From Clostridia bacterium (GTDB taxonomy: Bacteria > Bacillota > Clostridia > Christensenellales > Aristaeellaceae): DNA of 64,000 nt. The notes beneath the pieces were generated by a model. The model did not search any database. It was not told the DNA's origin and saw nothing but the letters and a program-made list of their open reading frames with translations. Of this stretch, positions 8,312 to 17,371 are shown piece after piece. The DNA lies in the NCBI GenBank assembly GCA_017526525.1, contig JAFXRG010000066.1, positions 1 through 64,000 on the forward strand, given 5' to 3'. Position 1 is the first letter of the stretch. Every line of letters begins with the position of its first letter. The translations under genes were made by a program, and so were the position numbers.

Positions 8312-9384
8312 AAACAACAGCGCTGATCATGGCCGGGGGCCGGGGAGAACGGTTCTGGCCGAGAAGCCGGATGAACCTGCCGAAGCAGTTCCTGAACCTG
8401 ACGGATTCGGACCGCACGATGATTCAGAGCACCGTGGACCGGATCCTGAAGCTGGCGGATCCGGCAGATATTTTCATTGCCACCAACGAAGCCTACCGGA
8501 CACTGGTGCAGGAGCAGCTGCCGGAGATTCCGCCGGAAAACATCCTCTGCGAGCCCACGGCCCGCAATACGGCGCCCTGCATCGGGTGGGGCGCGGCGGC
8601 GGTGCGGAAACGCTACGGCGACGCGATCATGCTGGTGCTGCCTTCGGACCACCAGGTGATGCAGCCCCATCTTTTCCGGAGCGTGCTGCGGAACGCCATG
8701 CAGGTGGCGGAGGAAACGGACGCGCTGGTGACGCTGGGCATCAGCCCCACCGCGCCGGACACGGGATACGGATACATCCAGTACGACCCCGAAACGCCCT
8801 CGGGCTTTTCCGGCACCTTCCGGGTTCAGCGGTTTGTGGAAAAGCCGGACCTGGACACCGCCCGGAAATACCTGGCCAGCGGGGAGTACCTTTGGAACAG
8901 CGGCATGTTTATCTGGAAGGCGTCCTCGATTCTCCGGGAGATGGAGGAGCACCTGCCGGAGAACTACGCGCTGCTGACGGAGATTGAACAGGCCATCGGC
9001 GGGCCGGAGGAGCGGGAGGTCCTGAAGGCAAAGTTCAGCCAGATGCGGAGCATTTCCATTGACTACGGCGTCATGGAGCGGGCACGGAACGTTTATGTGC
9101 TGCCGGCCTCCTTCGGATGGGACGACGTGGGCAGCTGGCTGGCGCTGGAGCGGATGAACGCCGCGGACGACCAGGGCAACGTGATCCGGGGCGACGTGGT
9201 GAAGGTCGGCTCCTCCCGCTGTATTGTGCAGGGCGGGGAAAAGATTATCGCCATGGTGGGGCTGGAAGACACGATCATTGTGGATACCAAGGACGCACTG
9301 CTGGTCTGCGCGAAGGACAGCGCCGGGGAAATCAAGAAGGTGCTGGAGGTCCTGCGGGCCGTGAACCGGACGGAGCTGCTGTAA
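8308..9384 (+). CDS. manC: Mannose-1-phosphate guanylyltransferase
   Basis: 358 residues, TTG start overlapping the previous stop by four bases. It makes GDP-mannose from mannose-1-phosphate and GTP in the cytoplasm. Signatures are the nucleotidyltransferase loop GGRGERFWPRSR near the N-terminus, LPSDHQV, FVEKPD and WNSGMFIW. It is the short form with no phosphomannose isomerase domain. It sits directly before gmd and rmd, so it feeds GDP-D-rhamnose synthesis. A phosphomannomutase is not present in the window and must be encoded elsewhere. Confidence 0.95.
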   Translation: MKTTALIMAGGRGERFWPRSRMNLPKQFLNLTDSDRTMIQSTVDRILKLADPADIFIATNEAYRTLVQEQLPEIPPENILCEPTARNTAPCIGWGAAAVRKRYGDAIMLVLPSDHQVMQPHLFRSVLRNAMQVAEETDALVTLGISPTAPDTGYGYIQYDPETPSGFSGTFRVQRFVEKPDLDTARKYLASGEYLWNSGMFIWKASSILREMEEHLPENYALLTEIEQAIGGPEEREVLKAKFSQMRSISIDYGVMERARNVYVLPASFGWDDVGSWLALERMNAADDQGNVIRGDVVKVGSSRCIVQGGEKIIAMVGLEDTIIVDTKDALLVCAKDSAGEIKKVLEVLRAVNRTELL

Positions 9385-9431
9385 AAGAGCGGCGACGGAA
9401 CTGAGAAAAAAACACAGGAGGCTGGACAACC

Positions 9432-10469
9432 ATGAAAAAGGCATTGATTACGGGCATTACGGGACAGGACGGAAGCTACCTGGCGGAGCTGCTGCTGGAA
9501 AAGGGATACGAGGTGCACGGCATTGTGCGGCGGTCCTCGGTGCCTACCACCCAGCGGATTGATCACATTCTGGACAAACTGACGATTCACGAGGGCGACC
9601 TGAGCGATTCCTCCAGCATCAGCCGGATCGTGCTGAAGGTGAAGCCGGACGAGATTTACAACCTGGCGGCCCAGAGCCATGTGCAGGTTTCCTTTGAGGC
9701 AGCGGAGTACACCGGCGACGTGGATGCGCTGGGCGTGCTGCGGATCCTGGAGGCGGTGCATACCGCCGGGCTGGACAAAACCTGCCGGGTCTACCAGGCT
9801 TCCACCTCCGAACTGTACGGCAAGGTGGAAGAGGTGCCACAGAATGAGAAGACCCCCTTCCATCCCTATTCTCCCTACGCCGTGGCCAAGCAGTACGGTT
9901 TCTGGATGATCCGCCAGTACCGGGACGCCTACGGCATTTTCGCCTGCAACGGCATCCTGTTCAACCATGAGAGCGAGCGCCGGGGCGAAACCTTCGTGAC
10001 CCGGAAAATCACCCGGGCGGCCGGACGCATCGCCTGCGGGCTGCAGGACCACCTGGAGCTGGGCAACCTGGACAGCCTGCGGGACTGGGGCTATGCCAAG
10101 GATTATGTGGAATGCATGTGGCTGATTCTGCAGCAGGACGAGCCGGACGACTACGTGATTGCCACAGGGGTTCAGCACACCGTTCGGGAATTCACGACCC
10201 TGGCCTTTGCCCATGACGGCATCGAGCTGGAATGGAAGGGCGAGGGAATCAACGAAAAGGGATATGACAAAAAGACCGGAAAGATGCTGGTTTGTGTCAA
10301 TGAAAAGTGGTACCGGCCCACGGACGTGGTGAACCTGTGGGGAGATCCCACCAAGGCCCGGACGAAGCTGGGATGGAATCCCCAGAAGACAAGCTACGAA
10401 GAGCTCTGCGCGATTATGGCGGAGTACGACCTGCAGCTGGCGAAGCGCGAAGCGGCAGCGGCGAAGTGA
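9432..10469 (+). CDS. gmd: GDP-mannose 4,6-dehydratase
   Basis: 345 residues. It converts GDP-D-mannose to GDP-4-keto-6-deoxy-D-mannose using bound NADP. The short-chain dehydrogenase features are visible: the Rossmann loop [15 protein letters not shown], the NADP-binding RRSS after strand 2, STSELYG containing the catalytic Thr/Ser-Glu region, and the YxxxK pair in [28 protein letters not shown] is a Gmd hallmark. Length matches the family. An AGGAGG site lies ahead of the ATG. Its product is the substrate of the next gene. Confidence 0.96.
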   Translation: MKKALITGITGQDGSYLAELLLEKGYEVHGIVRRSSVPTTQRIDHILDKLTIHEGDLSDSSSISRIVLKVKPDEIYNLAAQSHVQVSFEAAEYTGDVDALGVLRILEAVHTAGLDKTCRVYQASTSELYGKVEEVPQNEKTPFHPYSPYAVAKQYGFWMIRQYRDAYGIFACNGILFNHESERRGETFVTRKITRAAGRIACGLQDHLELGNLDSLRDWGYAKDYVECMWLILQQDEPDDYVIATGVQHTVREFTTLAFAHDGIELEWKGEGINEKGYDKKTGKMLVCVNEKWYRPTDVVNLWGDPTKARTKLGWNPQKTSYEELCAIMAEYDLQLAKREAAAAK

Positions 10470-10478
10470 GGACGAGGC

Positions 10479-11396
10479 ATGAAAGCACTGATTACCGGCA
10501 GCGAGGGCTTTGTGGGGAAATACCTGCGGGCGGAGCTGGAGGCCAACGGGTATGACGTGACCGGGCTGGACCTGGTGCCGGGGGAAAAGACCGTGGCGGT
10601 GAACCTGCTGGAGGCCGACCGGGTGGAGGCGCTGTTGGCGGAACTGAAGCCGGAGGTCATTATTCACCTGGCAGGCCAGCCGGATGTGGGCCGGAGCTGG
10701 AAGATTCCCGCGAAGACCTTTGAAATCAACGTGATTGCCGCGGTGAACCTGATGGAAGCCATGCGGAAGGCATGCCCGGAGGGCCGGCTGGTGCTGGTGG
10801 GCTCCAGCGACGAATACGGCCGGCTGCTGGAGGCGGGGGTTTCCGTTTCCGAGGAGACAGCTGTGCATCCCATGACGCCCTATGCGATTTCGAAGATCGC
10901 CCAGGAACAGATGGGACAGGCGTACGCCCGGGCTTACGGGATGCACATCTGCATGACCCGCAGCTTCAACCACGGCGGCGCGGGGCAGAAAACCGGGTTT
11001 ATGATTCCGGACTTCTGCCTTGGTATTGTTAAGGCGGAGCGGGGCGAAACGGACGCCGTGTCCGTGGGCAACCTGGCCTCGAAACGGGACTTTACCCACG
11101 TGAAGGACGTGGTGCGGGCATACCGGCTGATTGCGGAAAAGGGCCGGAGCGGCGAGATTTACAACGTCGGATCCGGAAAGACCCACAGCGCCGGGGAAAT
11201 CCTGGACCGACTGATTGCGCTGTCCGGCAGCGCAGTGGCCGTGCGTCCGGATCCGGCCCGGATGCGGCCCAGCGACACGCCCGTGATCTGCTGCGACCGG
11301 AGCAAGCTGACCCGGGACACCGGATGGGAACCGCAGCTGGAAATTGACGATATCCTGCGGGATACGCTGGAGTACTACCGGGCACGACAGGAGTAA
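10479..11396 (+). CDS. rmd: GDP-6-deoxy-D-mannose reductase (GDP-D-rhamnose forming)
   Basis: 305 residues. A short-chain reductase that reduces the Gmd product at C4 to GDP-D-rhamnose. The Rossmann loop GSEGFVGKYL, GSSDEYG and YAISKIAQEQ (YxxxK) are visible. RSFNHGGAGQKTGFMIPDF closely matches the Rmd subfamily rather than fucose synthase (Fcl). It lies nine bases after gmd. D-rhamnose made this way is known from S-layer glycans and A-band-like polymers, and here it sits with an ABC exporter as in those systems. Confidence 0.9.
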   Translation: MKALITGSEGFVGKYLRAELEANGYDVTGLDLVPGEKTVAVNLLEADRVEALLAELKPEVIIHLAGQPDVGRSWKIPAKTFEINVIAAVNLMEAMRKACPEGRLVLVGSSDEYGRLLEAGVSVSEETAVHPMTPYAISKIAQEQMGQAYARAYGMHICMTRSFNHGGAGQKTGFMIPDFCLGIVKAERGETDAVSVGNLASKRDFTHVKDVVRAYRLIAEKGRSGEIYNVGSGKTHSAGEILDRLIALSGSAVAVRPDPARMRPSDTPVICCDRSKLTRDTGWEPQLEIDDILRDTLEYYRARQE

Positions 11397-11400
11397 GCTG

Positions 11401-12174
11401 ATGAAAACGCTCAGGGAAATCTACGATTACCGGGAAATGATCTACATGCTGGTGCGCCGCGACCTGCGGGGCAAGTACAAGGGATCCGTTCTCGGTTTTG
11501 CATGGACCTTTATCAACCCGCTGCTGCAGCTGGCGGTGTACACGATGGTGTTCTCCGTGGTGATGCGCAGCGGCATCGACAAGTATTATATTTTTCTGTT
11601 TGTGGCGCTGATTCCGTGGCTGGCCATGGCCAACTCGGTGAACGGCGGGGCCACCTGCATCATCGGGCAGCAGAACCTGGTGACGAAAATTCATTTTCCC
11701 CGCCAGGTGCTGCCGATTACCACGGTGACGACCCAGTTTGTGAACATGCTGCTGTGCATGGTGGTGGTGCTGCTGGTATGCCTGTTCAGCGTGGGGCTGA
11801 ACCTGGCGGTGCTGTGGTACCTGATTCCGGTGATCCTGGTGGAGTACGCCCTGGCCATGGGCATTGCGTTCCTGGTTTCCGGGCTGACGGTGTATTTCCG
11901 GGACCTGGAACATATCCTGGGCATTTTCGTCATGGCCTGGCAGTTCCTGAGCCCCGTGATGTATTCCGTGGACATGGTGCCGGAAAACCTGCGGGGGCTT
12001 TTCAACCTGAACCCGATGACCAGTGTGATTACGGCGTACCGGCAGATTCTGTACTACAAAACCGCGCCGGACCTGACCACCATGGCCACTGCCTTGGGCA
12101 TGGGCGTGCTGTTCCTGGTGGTAGGCTGGTTTGCTTTCCGGAAGCTGGAAAGGCGTTTCGCGGAGGAAATGTGA
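11401..12174 (+). CDS. wzm: ABC-type polysaccharide exporter, membrane subunit
   Basis: 257 residues from the ATG at 11401, four bases after rmd. It is an ABC-2 type permease with about six hydrophobic segments. The N-terminal phrase LVRRDLRGKYKGSVLGFAW and the following FINPLLQLAVYTMVF are typical of Wzm/RfbA/TagG exporters of O-chain, teichoic acid or S-layer glycan. FVMAWQFLSPVMYS lies in the later part of the protein. It pairs with the ATPase that follows and moves an undecaprenyl-linked glycan across the membrane. Confidence 0.93.
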   Translation: MKTLREIYDYREMIYMLVRRDLRGKYKGSVLGFAWTFINPLLQLAVYTMVFSVVMRSGIDKYYIFLFVALIPWLAMANSVNGGATCIIGQQNLVTKIHFPRQVLPITTVTTQFVNMLLCMVVVLLVCLFSVGLNLAVLWYLIPVILVEYALAMGIAFLVSGLTVYFRDLEHILGIFVMAWQFLSPVMYSVDMVPENLRGLFNLNPMTSVITAYRQILYYKTAPDLTTMATALGMGVLFLVVGWFAFRKLERRFAEEM

Positions 12175-12177
12175 CAC

Positions 12178-13560
12178 ATGGATGATCGAATGAATCGGAA
12201 ACAGGCGGCCGCCGCCCCGGAAACCATGATTGAGGTGAACAACATCACCAAGAGCTTCCGGGTGTACTACGACAAGGGCCACCTGATCAAGGAGCGGGTA
12301 CTGTACCGGGGCCGGAGCCGCTATGAGCGCCGGGAAGTGCTGCGGGGCATCAGCTTTGAGGTGAAAAAGGGCGAGGCTGTCGGCCTGATCGGCAGCAACG
12401 GATGCGGCAAGAGTACCACCCTGAAGCTGCTGACGGGGATTATGTATCCCGATTCCGGCACGGTGTCCCTGAAGGGCCGGGCTTCCGCGCTGATTGAGCT
12501 GGGAGCGGGCTTCCATCCGGACATGAGCGGCCGGGAGAACATCTATACCAACGCCGCCATTTTCGGCCTGAGCCGGAAAGAGGTGGATGCCTGCATTGAC
12601 GACATCATTGCTTTTTCCGAGCTGGAGGAGTTCATTGACAACCCGGTGCGGACCTATTCCTCCGGAATGTACATGCGGCTGGCTTTTTCCGTGGCCATCA
12701 ACGTGAAGGCGGACATCCTGCTGATTGACGAAATCCTGGCCGTGGGCGACGCCGCTTTCCAGGCAAAATGCTTCAACAAGCTGCGGGAAATCAAGGGCCA
12801 GGGAACCACCATCGTCATCGTCAGCCACAGCCTGAGCCAGATTGAGCAGATCTGCGAGCGGAGCATCTGGATCATGGACGGAAAGATCCGGATGGAAGGG
12901 GCGCCCCGGGAGGTTCATGCGGAATACATGGCCTACATGAGCGAAAAGGTGGACCGGGAACGGGTGGCAGCGGCCCAGAGGGAAGAGCAGAAGGAAAAAG
13001 AAGAACCGAAGGCAGCGGAACCGGAACCCGCGGCGGAGGAAACCGCGGAACAGGAAAGTACGCCGGAGGCAGGCGAGGCGGCGGAAGAGGAACCGGAGGA
13101 AGAGGATCCCCAGAAGCCGAACGGAAACCGCTGGGGGAGCCGGGAGGCGGAGATCACCTCCGTGGAGGTGCTGAACGGAAACGGGAAAGCCCAGACGCTG
13201 TTTGATCCCCAGGAGGATATTACGGTGCGGATCCGCTACCGCAGCAAGGTGGCGCTGGACGACGTGGTGCTGGGGCTGGCGCTTTACCGGACGGACGGGG
13301 TGTATATTTACGGAACCAACTCGCTGCTGGACAAAACCGGCGTGGTGAAGCTGGAGGGAACCGGCACCATCGACCTGAACATGCGCCGGGTGGGACTGAA
13401 CCAGGGGGAATACAGCGTGGACCTGGCCCTGCACCGGCCGGATGGTTTCAGCTATGACTTCTGGCGGAACACCTGCACCTTTACCATTTCGGAAAAACGG
13501 AGCGAGGTGGGCATCATCAGCCTGGACCACGAATGGAAGATTCGGAAGGAGAAGGCGTAA
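12178..13560 (+). CDS. wzt: ABC-type polysaccharide exporter, ATPase with C-terminal carbohydrate-binding domain
   Basis: 460 residues. The nucleotide-binding domain (about 17-255) has Walker A GSNGCGKST (72-80), signature YSSGM (160-164), Walker B ILLIDE (180-185) and the switch His in VSHS. Residues of about 318-455 match a Wzt C-terminal beta-sandwich, which in characterised O-chain exporters reads the modified end of the finished polymer. Unusually, the two are joined by a highly acidic Glu/Ala/Pro linker (about 264-314, roughly half Glu). The presence of Wzt-C together with an acetyltransferase as the next gene suggests a capped chain, but that link is inference. Confidence 0.93.
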   Translation: MDDRMNRKQAAAAPETMIEVNNITKSFRVYYDKGHLIKERVLYRGRSRYERREVLRGISFEVKKGEAVGLIGSNGCGKSTTLKLLTGIMYPDSGTVSLKGRASALIELGAGFHPDMSGRENIYTNAAIFGLSRKEVDACIDDIIAFSELEEFIDNPVRTYSSGMYMRLAFSVAINVKADILLIDEILAVGDAAFQAKCFNKLREIKGQGTTIVIVSHSLSQIEQICERSIWIMDGKIRMEGAPREVHAEYMAYMSEKVDRERVAAAQREEQKEKEEPKAAEPEPAAEETAEQESTPEAGEAAEEEPEEEDPQKPNGNRWGSREAEITSVEVLNGNGKAQTLFDPQEDITVRIRYRSKVALDDVVLGLALYRTDGVYIYGTNSLLDKTGVVKLEGTGTIDLNMRRVGLNQGEYSVDLALHRPDGFSYDFWRNTCTFTISEKRSEVGIISLDHEWKIRKEKA

Positions 13561-14828
13561 TGAAGCAGAGCACGAAGGAAGCGATTCTGAACACGCCGGT
13601 GATCGGCCAGATTGCGGCGCTGGTCCGGCTGCCCAGGGAAATCCGGAACCTTCGGAGCCTGCAGGCAAAAACGGCGGAGCTGCAGGGTAAAGCAGGGGAA
13701 CTGCAGGAAAAACTGCAGGCGGAAACGGAAAAGCATCAACGGGAGACGGAAGACCTCCGGCAGGCTGCGGAAGAAAACCGCCAGGCCGCGGAGGAACGCT
13801 GGCAGGCCACCACCCAAACCTTCGATTCCCTGGGGCAGGACATCCGGAACGCGCAGGAGCAGATCCGGAGCCGGAACGCCGCCGCGGATGAACGCTGGCA
13901 GGCGGCCACCCAAACCTTTGATTCCCTGGGGCAGGGGATCCGGGACCTGCAGGAGCAGCTGGCGGCGGCCCGGGAAGAGCTTCGCTTTTCCAGGGGCTTC
14001 CGGCAGCTGCTGGAAAACGGCGCGGAGCTTTCGGAGCTGCGGTCCAGGATGAGCGTCCAGCCGGCGGTCTGGGGTCCGGCGGACCGGCTGCACATCGATC
14101 CCGAGGCCAGCGTGGACGCGTGCCTGTTCAACACCAACTCCGGAAGCATTACCATCGGGCGGCATTCCTTTGCCGGGCCGGGGGTCAGCCTGATTGCCGG
14201 CAACCACGACATGCGGCTGACGGGCTTTCCGCGCCGGGACCTGCAGCAGGAAACCGGATGCGATATCGTCATCGGCGAAGGGGTCTGGCTGTGCGCCAAC
14301 TGCACGGTGCTGGGACCCTGCCGGATCGGGGACAACGCGGTGATCGCCGCCGGGGCGGTGGTGATTCCCGGCACCGAGGCGGAGGCCGGGTGCCTGTACG
14401 CCGGTGTTCCCGCCCGGAAGATCCGGGAAATAGACGGCCTTTTTACCGGGGAAGAGGCTTCGGATGAAGCGTTTGACCGGTTCGGCGGGTGCATTTACAC
14501 CCGGGGCTGGTATATGGCGGAAACCATCCGGGACGGGGAACAGGACCGGACGGGGCACTGGATGATCGCGGAGGAGGCGGAAATCCTCTGCCGGGCGGGG
14601 GAGCGGACCCTGCATTATGTGAGCCCGCTGGGAACGCAGGAAAACCGGAGCCTCCGGCTTTCCCTGGGCGACTGGCAGGCGGAGATTACCCCCGGCGCGT
14701 CGGGGGAAATCCGGATTCCCGCCGAGGCTTTCGGAGCGCGGGAAACCGGAAGGCTGCGGCTGACCGTCAGCGGACTTTTCGCGCCGCAGAACGGGGACAC
14801 GAGGAAGCTCGGACTGTTTATCGGATGA
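13560..14828 (+). CDS. Coiled-coil protein with left-handed beta-helix O-acetyltransferase domain
   Basis: 422 residues, ATG overlapping the wzt stop by one base. Residues 30-145 form a long coiled coil with a 32-residue repeat (ERWQATTQTFDSLGQ and ERWQAATQTFDSLGQ). Residues of about 175-290 are hexapeptide repeats of a LbH acyltransferase (ITIGRHSFAGPGVS, IVIGEGVWLCANC, IGDNAVIAAGAVV, YAGVPARKIRE) with the likely catalytic His215 in AGNHD. The last 120 residues are an unassigned domain. A likely role is acetylation of the glycan in the cytoplasm before export. The coiled coil could act as a molecular ruler, as in the chain-terminating WbdD kinase/methyltransferase of E. coli O9a, but this is analogy only. 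Confidence 0.8.
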   Translation: MKQSTKEAILNTPVIGQIAALVRLPREIRNLRSLQAKTAELQGKAGELQEKLQAETEKHQRETEDLRQAAEENRQAAEERWQATTQTFDSLGQDIRNAQEQIRSRNAAADERWQAATQTFDSLGQGIRDLQEQLAAAREELRFSRGFRQLLENGAELSELRSRMSVQPAVWGPADRLHIDPEASVDACLFNTNSGSITIGRHSFAGPGVSLIAGNHDMRLTGFPRRDLQQETGCDIVIGEGVWLCANCTVLGPCRIGDNAVIAAGAVVIPGTEAEAGCLYAGVPARKIREIDGLFTGEEASDEAFDRFGGCIYTRGWYMAETIRDGEQDRTGHWMIAEEAEILCRAGERTLHYVSPLGTQENRSLRLSLGDWQAEITPGASGEIRIPAEAFGARETGRLRLTVSGLFAPQNGDTRKLGLFIG

Positions 14829-14847
14829 GAACAGGGAAGGAGCGGGC

Positions 14848-16017
14848 ATGAAAGATAAAATTGCCTTTGTTGTGCAGCGGTACGGGCAGGAGGTAAACGG
14901 CGGATCGGAAGCCTACTGCCGGGAAGTGGCCGAACACATGACCGGGCGCTACGATGTGGACGTATACACCACCTGCGCACTGGATTACGATACCTGGAAA
15001 AACCACTTTGAGCCCGGAAAGGAAGAGCTCAACGGGGTTACGGTTTACCGGTATCCCACGGAGCGCCCCCGGGACCCGAAGGTTTTCAATCCCCTGTGCG
15101 GGGAGATTTTCGGCAAGCCGGAGCATTCGGACGAAACGGAAGAGAAGTGGATTGACGAGCAGGGACCGTACGCGCCGAAGGTGCTGGAAGCGCTGGAGGA
15201 GCGCCACGGGGAATACCGGGCCATTTTCTACATGACCTATCTTTACTGGCTGACGGCCCGGGGACTGCCTGCGGGATACGACCACAGCATCCTGATTCCG
15301 ACGCTGCACGACGAGCCGCCGGTTTACGTGCGGTACTACGACCGGGTATTCGGCGCGGCAAAGGGATTTGCCTGGCTGACGCCGGAGGAACAGGCCTTCG
15401 GGCAGAAGCGGTTTCCGACGGTGAAGGAAAAGCCCCAGGTGCTGATCGGTGCGGGGGTGCAGGAGCCGGCAGGGGAACTGCCGGAGCTGCCGGAGCAGCT
15501 GAGGGGCGTATCCTATCTGGTTTACGCCGGACGGGTGGACGAAGGCAAGGGATGCCCGGAGATGTTCCGCTACTACGGGGAATACCGGCGGCGCCATCCG
15601 GACGCGCCGAAGCTGGTGCTGATCGGCAAGGCCGTGATGGAGATTCCGAAGGATCCGGGAATTATCCAGCTGGGCTTTGTCAGCGAGGAAATGAAATACG
15701 CGGTGATGCGGGAAGCCAGGGCGCTGGTACTTTTCTCCCGCTTTGAAAGCCTGAGCATCGTGCTGCTGGAAAGCATGATGATGGGGCGGCCGGTGCTGGT
15801 GACCGGCCACAGCGAGGTGCTGAAGGGCCACTGCATCCGGAGCAACGCGGGGCTGTACTTCATGAACTATTACGAGTTTGACCGGGCCCTTACCTGGCTG
15901 CTGGAGCATGAAGAGGACTACGAGGGCATGCGGGAAAACGGAAAACGGTATGTGCGGGAAAACTACCGCTGGGACGGCATTACGCAGCGCATCTGTTCGC
16001 TGATTGAAAAAGTCTGA
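14848..16017 (+). CDS. GT4-family glycosyltransferase
   Basis: 389 residues, preceded by AAGGAG. The N-terminus has the acceptor loop NGGSEAYCREVAEHM and the phrase YTTCALDYDTW. The donor domain carries YAGRVDEGKGCPEMF and the E-x7-E motif in RFESLSIVLLESM. It is a paralogue of the enzyme at 7115-8311. It lies between the acetyltransferase and another GT4 gene in the same operon. Donor and acceptor are not predictable. Confidence 0.87.
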   Translation: MKDKIAFVVQRYGQEVNGGSEAYCREVAEHMTGRYDVDVYTTCALDYDTWKNHFEPGKEELNGVTVYRYPTERPRDPKVFNPLCGEIFGKPEHSDETEEKWIDEQGPYAPKVLEALEERHGEYRAIFYMTYLYWLTARGLPAGYDHSILIPTLHDEPPVYVRYYDRVFGAAKGFAWLTPEEQAFGQKRFPTVKEKPQVLIGAGVQEPAGELPELPEQLRGVSYLVYAGRVDEGKGCPEMFRYYGEYRRRHPDAPKLVLIGKAVMEIPKDPGIIQLGFVSEEMKYAVMREARALVLFSRFESLSIVLLESMMMGRPVLVTGHSEVLKGHCIRSNAGLYFMNYYEFDRALTWLLEHEEDYEGMRENGKRYVRENYRWDGITQRICSLIEKV

Positions 16018-16055
16018 GCAAGCAGGAAAACTGCCGGAAAGGAGGACGCCCGGCC

Positions 16056-17336
16056 ATGGATCTGGCGACAATGAAAAACCGGATCAAAACACGGATCCGG
16101 AACTATTTCTGGACGCATACCTGGCATAAGAAGCTTATTCCGGACCGGATCCGGAAGAAGTTTTCCGGAAGGATCCTGAACCACCTGGAAAGCAAAACGG
16201 AGCCTCCGAAGCCCTATATTCCGGGGGCTTTTCCTCCGGGCATCAACCTGTACGGCTTTTTCCGGGCGGAGAACGGACTGGCCCAGGGGGTCAAACTGTA
16301 CGCCACAGCCCTGGAGCAGGCGGGGATTCCGCACGTGCTGCTGAACACGGACTTCCTGGGATGGCTCCGGCAGGAGGATACCACCTTTGACGGGCGGCTG
16401 ACGGAGGAAAACAAGTATGCCGTCAACGTGATACACATCAATCCGGACCAGTGGCAGGAAGCCGTCGGCGAGTTTCCCAGAAGCCAGTTTGACGGACATT
16501 ACAACATCGGCGTTTTCCTCTGGGAGCTGGAAACCATTCCGGATTACTGGAAGGAAATGCTGGCTTATGTGGACGAGGTCTGGACGCCCTCCGAGTTTAT
16601 TGCCCGGGCGATCCGGAAGGATACGGAAAAACCGGTGACCGTGATTCCCTACGGCATAGAAACGCCCTGCGACGAAACGGTGACCCGGGCGGATTTCGGC
16701 ATCGGGGAAGGGAACTTCGCGGTGCTGATGATGTTTGACTCCAACAGCTTTGCGGCCCGGAAGAATCCGGCCGGCGCCCTGGAGGCGTTCCGGGAAGCCT
16801 TCGGGGAAAACCCCGGGAACGCGAAGCTGGTGGTGAAGATCAACAACCCGACGGAAGAGGACATTGCTTTTGTGAAAGAGCATGCCGGCGGCGGGGATTC
16901 CGTGATCCTGATTACCGAGCGAATGGACAAGAAGCGGCTGAACAGCCTGATCCGCCTCTGCGACGTGTACATCAGCCTGCACCGGAGCGAGGGCTTCGGG
17001 CTGGTGATGGCGGAAGCCATGAACCTGGGGGTGCCGGTGGTGGCCACCAACTGGTCCTCCAATGTGGAGTTTATGCCGCCTGAGGCCGCATGCATGGTGG
17101 ACTATACGCTGGTGCCGGTGAACAACCGGTATCAGTTTGACAACGGGGAACTGGTGTGGGCGGAGGCGGACGTGCATCAGGCGGCCCGCTACCTGAAACG
17201 CCTGAAGGACGACCCGGAATGGCGGGCGGAAACCGGCAGGGCCGGGCAGAAAGTGATCCGGGAGCGGGTGACCACGGCGCAGTGCGGGGAGCGCATCCGG
17301 AAACGCACGGAAGAAATTCTCGGCCGGAAACTGTAA
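16056..17336 (+). CDS. GT4-family glycosyltransferase
   Basis: 426 residues with a strong AAAGGAGG site ahead of the ATG. A basic N-terminal extension of about 50 residues (KNRIKTRIRNYFW) may contact the membrane. The body has the GT-B fold: GFFRAENGLAQGVKLYATAL, VWTPSEFIARAI and the E-x7-E motif in RSEGFGLVMAEAM, ending the donor site with VVATNWSSNVEFM. It is the last glycosyltransferase of the first operon; the next gene begins 35 bases later with no terminator between them. Confidence 0.87.
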   Translation: MDLATMKNRIKTRIRNYFWTHTWHKKLIPDRIRKKFSGRILNHLESKTEPPKPYIPGAFPPGINLYGFFRAENGLAQGVKLYATALEQAGIPHVLLNTDFLGWLRQEDTTFDGRLTEENKYAVNVIHINPDQWQEAVGEFPRSQFDGHYNIGVFLWELETIPDYWKEMLAYVDEVWTPSEFIARAIRKDTEKPVTVIPYGIETPCDETVTRADFGIGEGNFAVLMMFDSNSFAARKNPAGALEAFREAFGENPGNAKLVVKINNPTEEDIAFVKEHAGGGDSVILITERMDKKRLNSLIRLCDVYISLHRSEGFGLVMAEAMNLGVPVVATNWSSNVEFMPPEAACMVDYTLVPVNNRYQFDNGELVWAEADVHQAARYLKRLKDDPEWRAETGRAGQKVIRERVTTAQCGERIRKRTEEILGRKL

Positions 17337-17371
17337 GGGCATCCGGACAGAAAGGGAATGGAAGCATCACC

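Noticed and set aside
11092-13668. 858-codon open frame on the minus strand
   Set aside because: It lies antisense to rmd, wzm and wzt, which have clear family motifs. Its translation is rich in His, Pro, Gln and Arg with no domain, as expected for the reverse of GC-rich genes.
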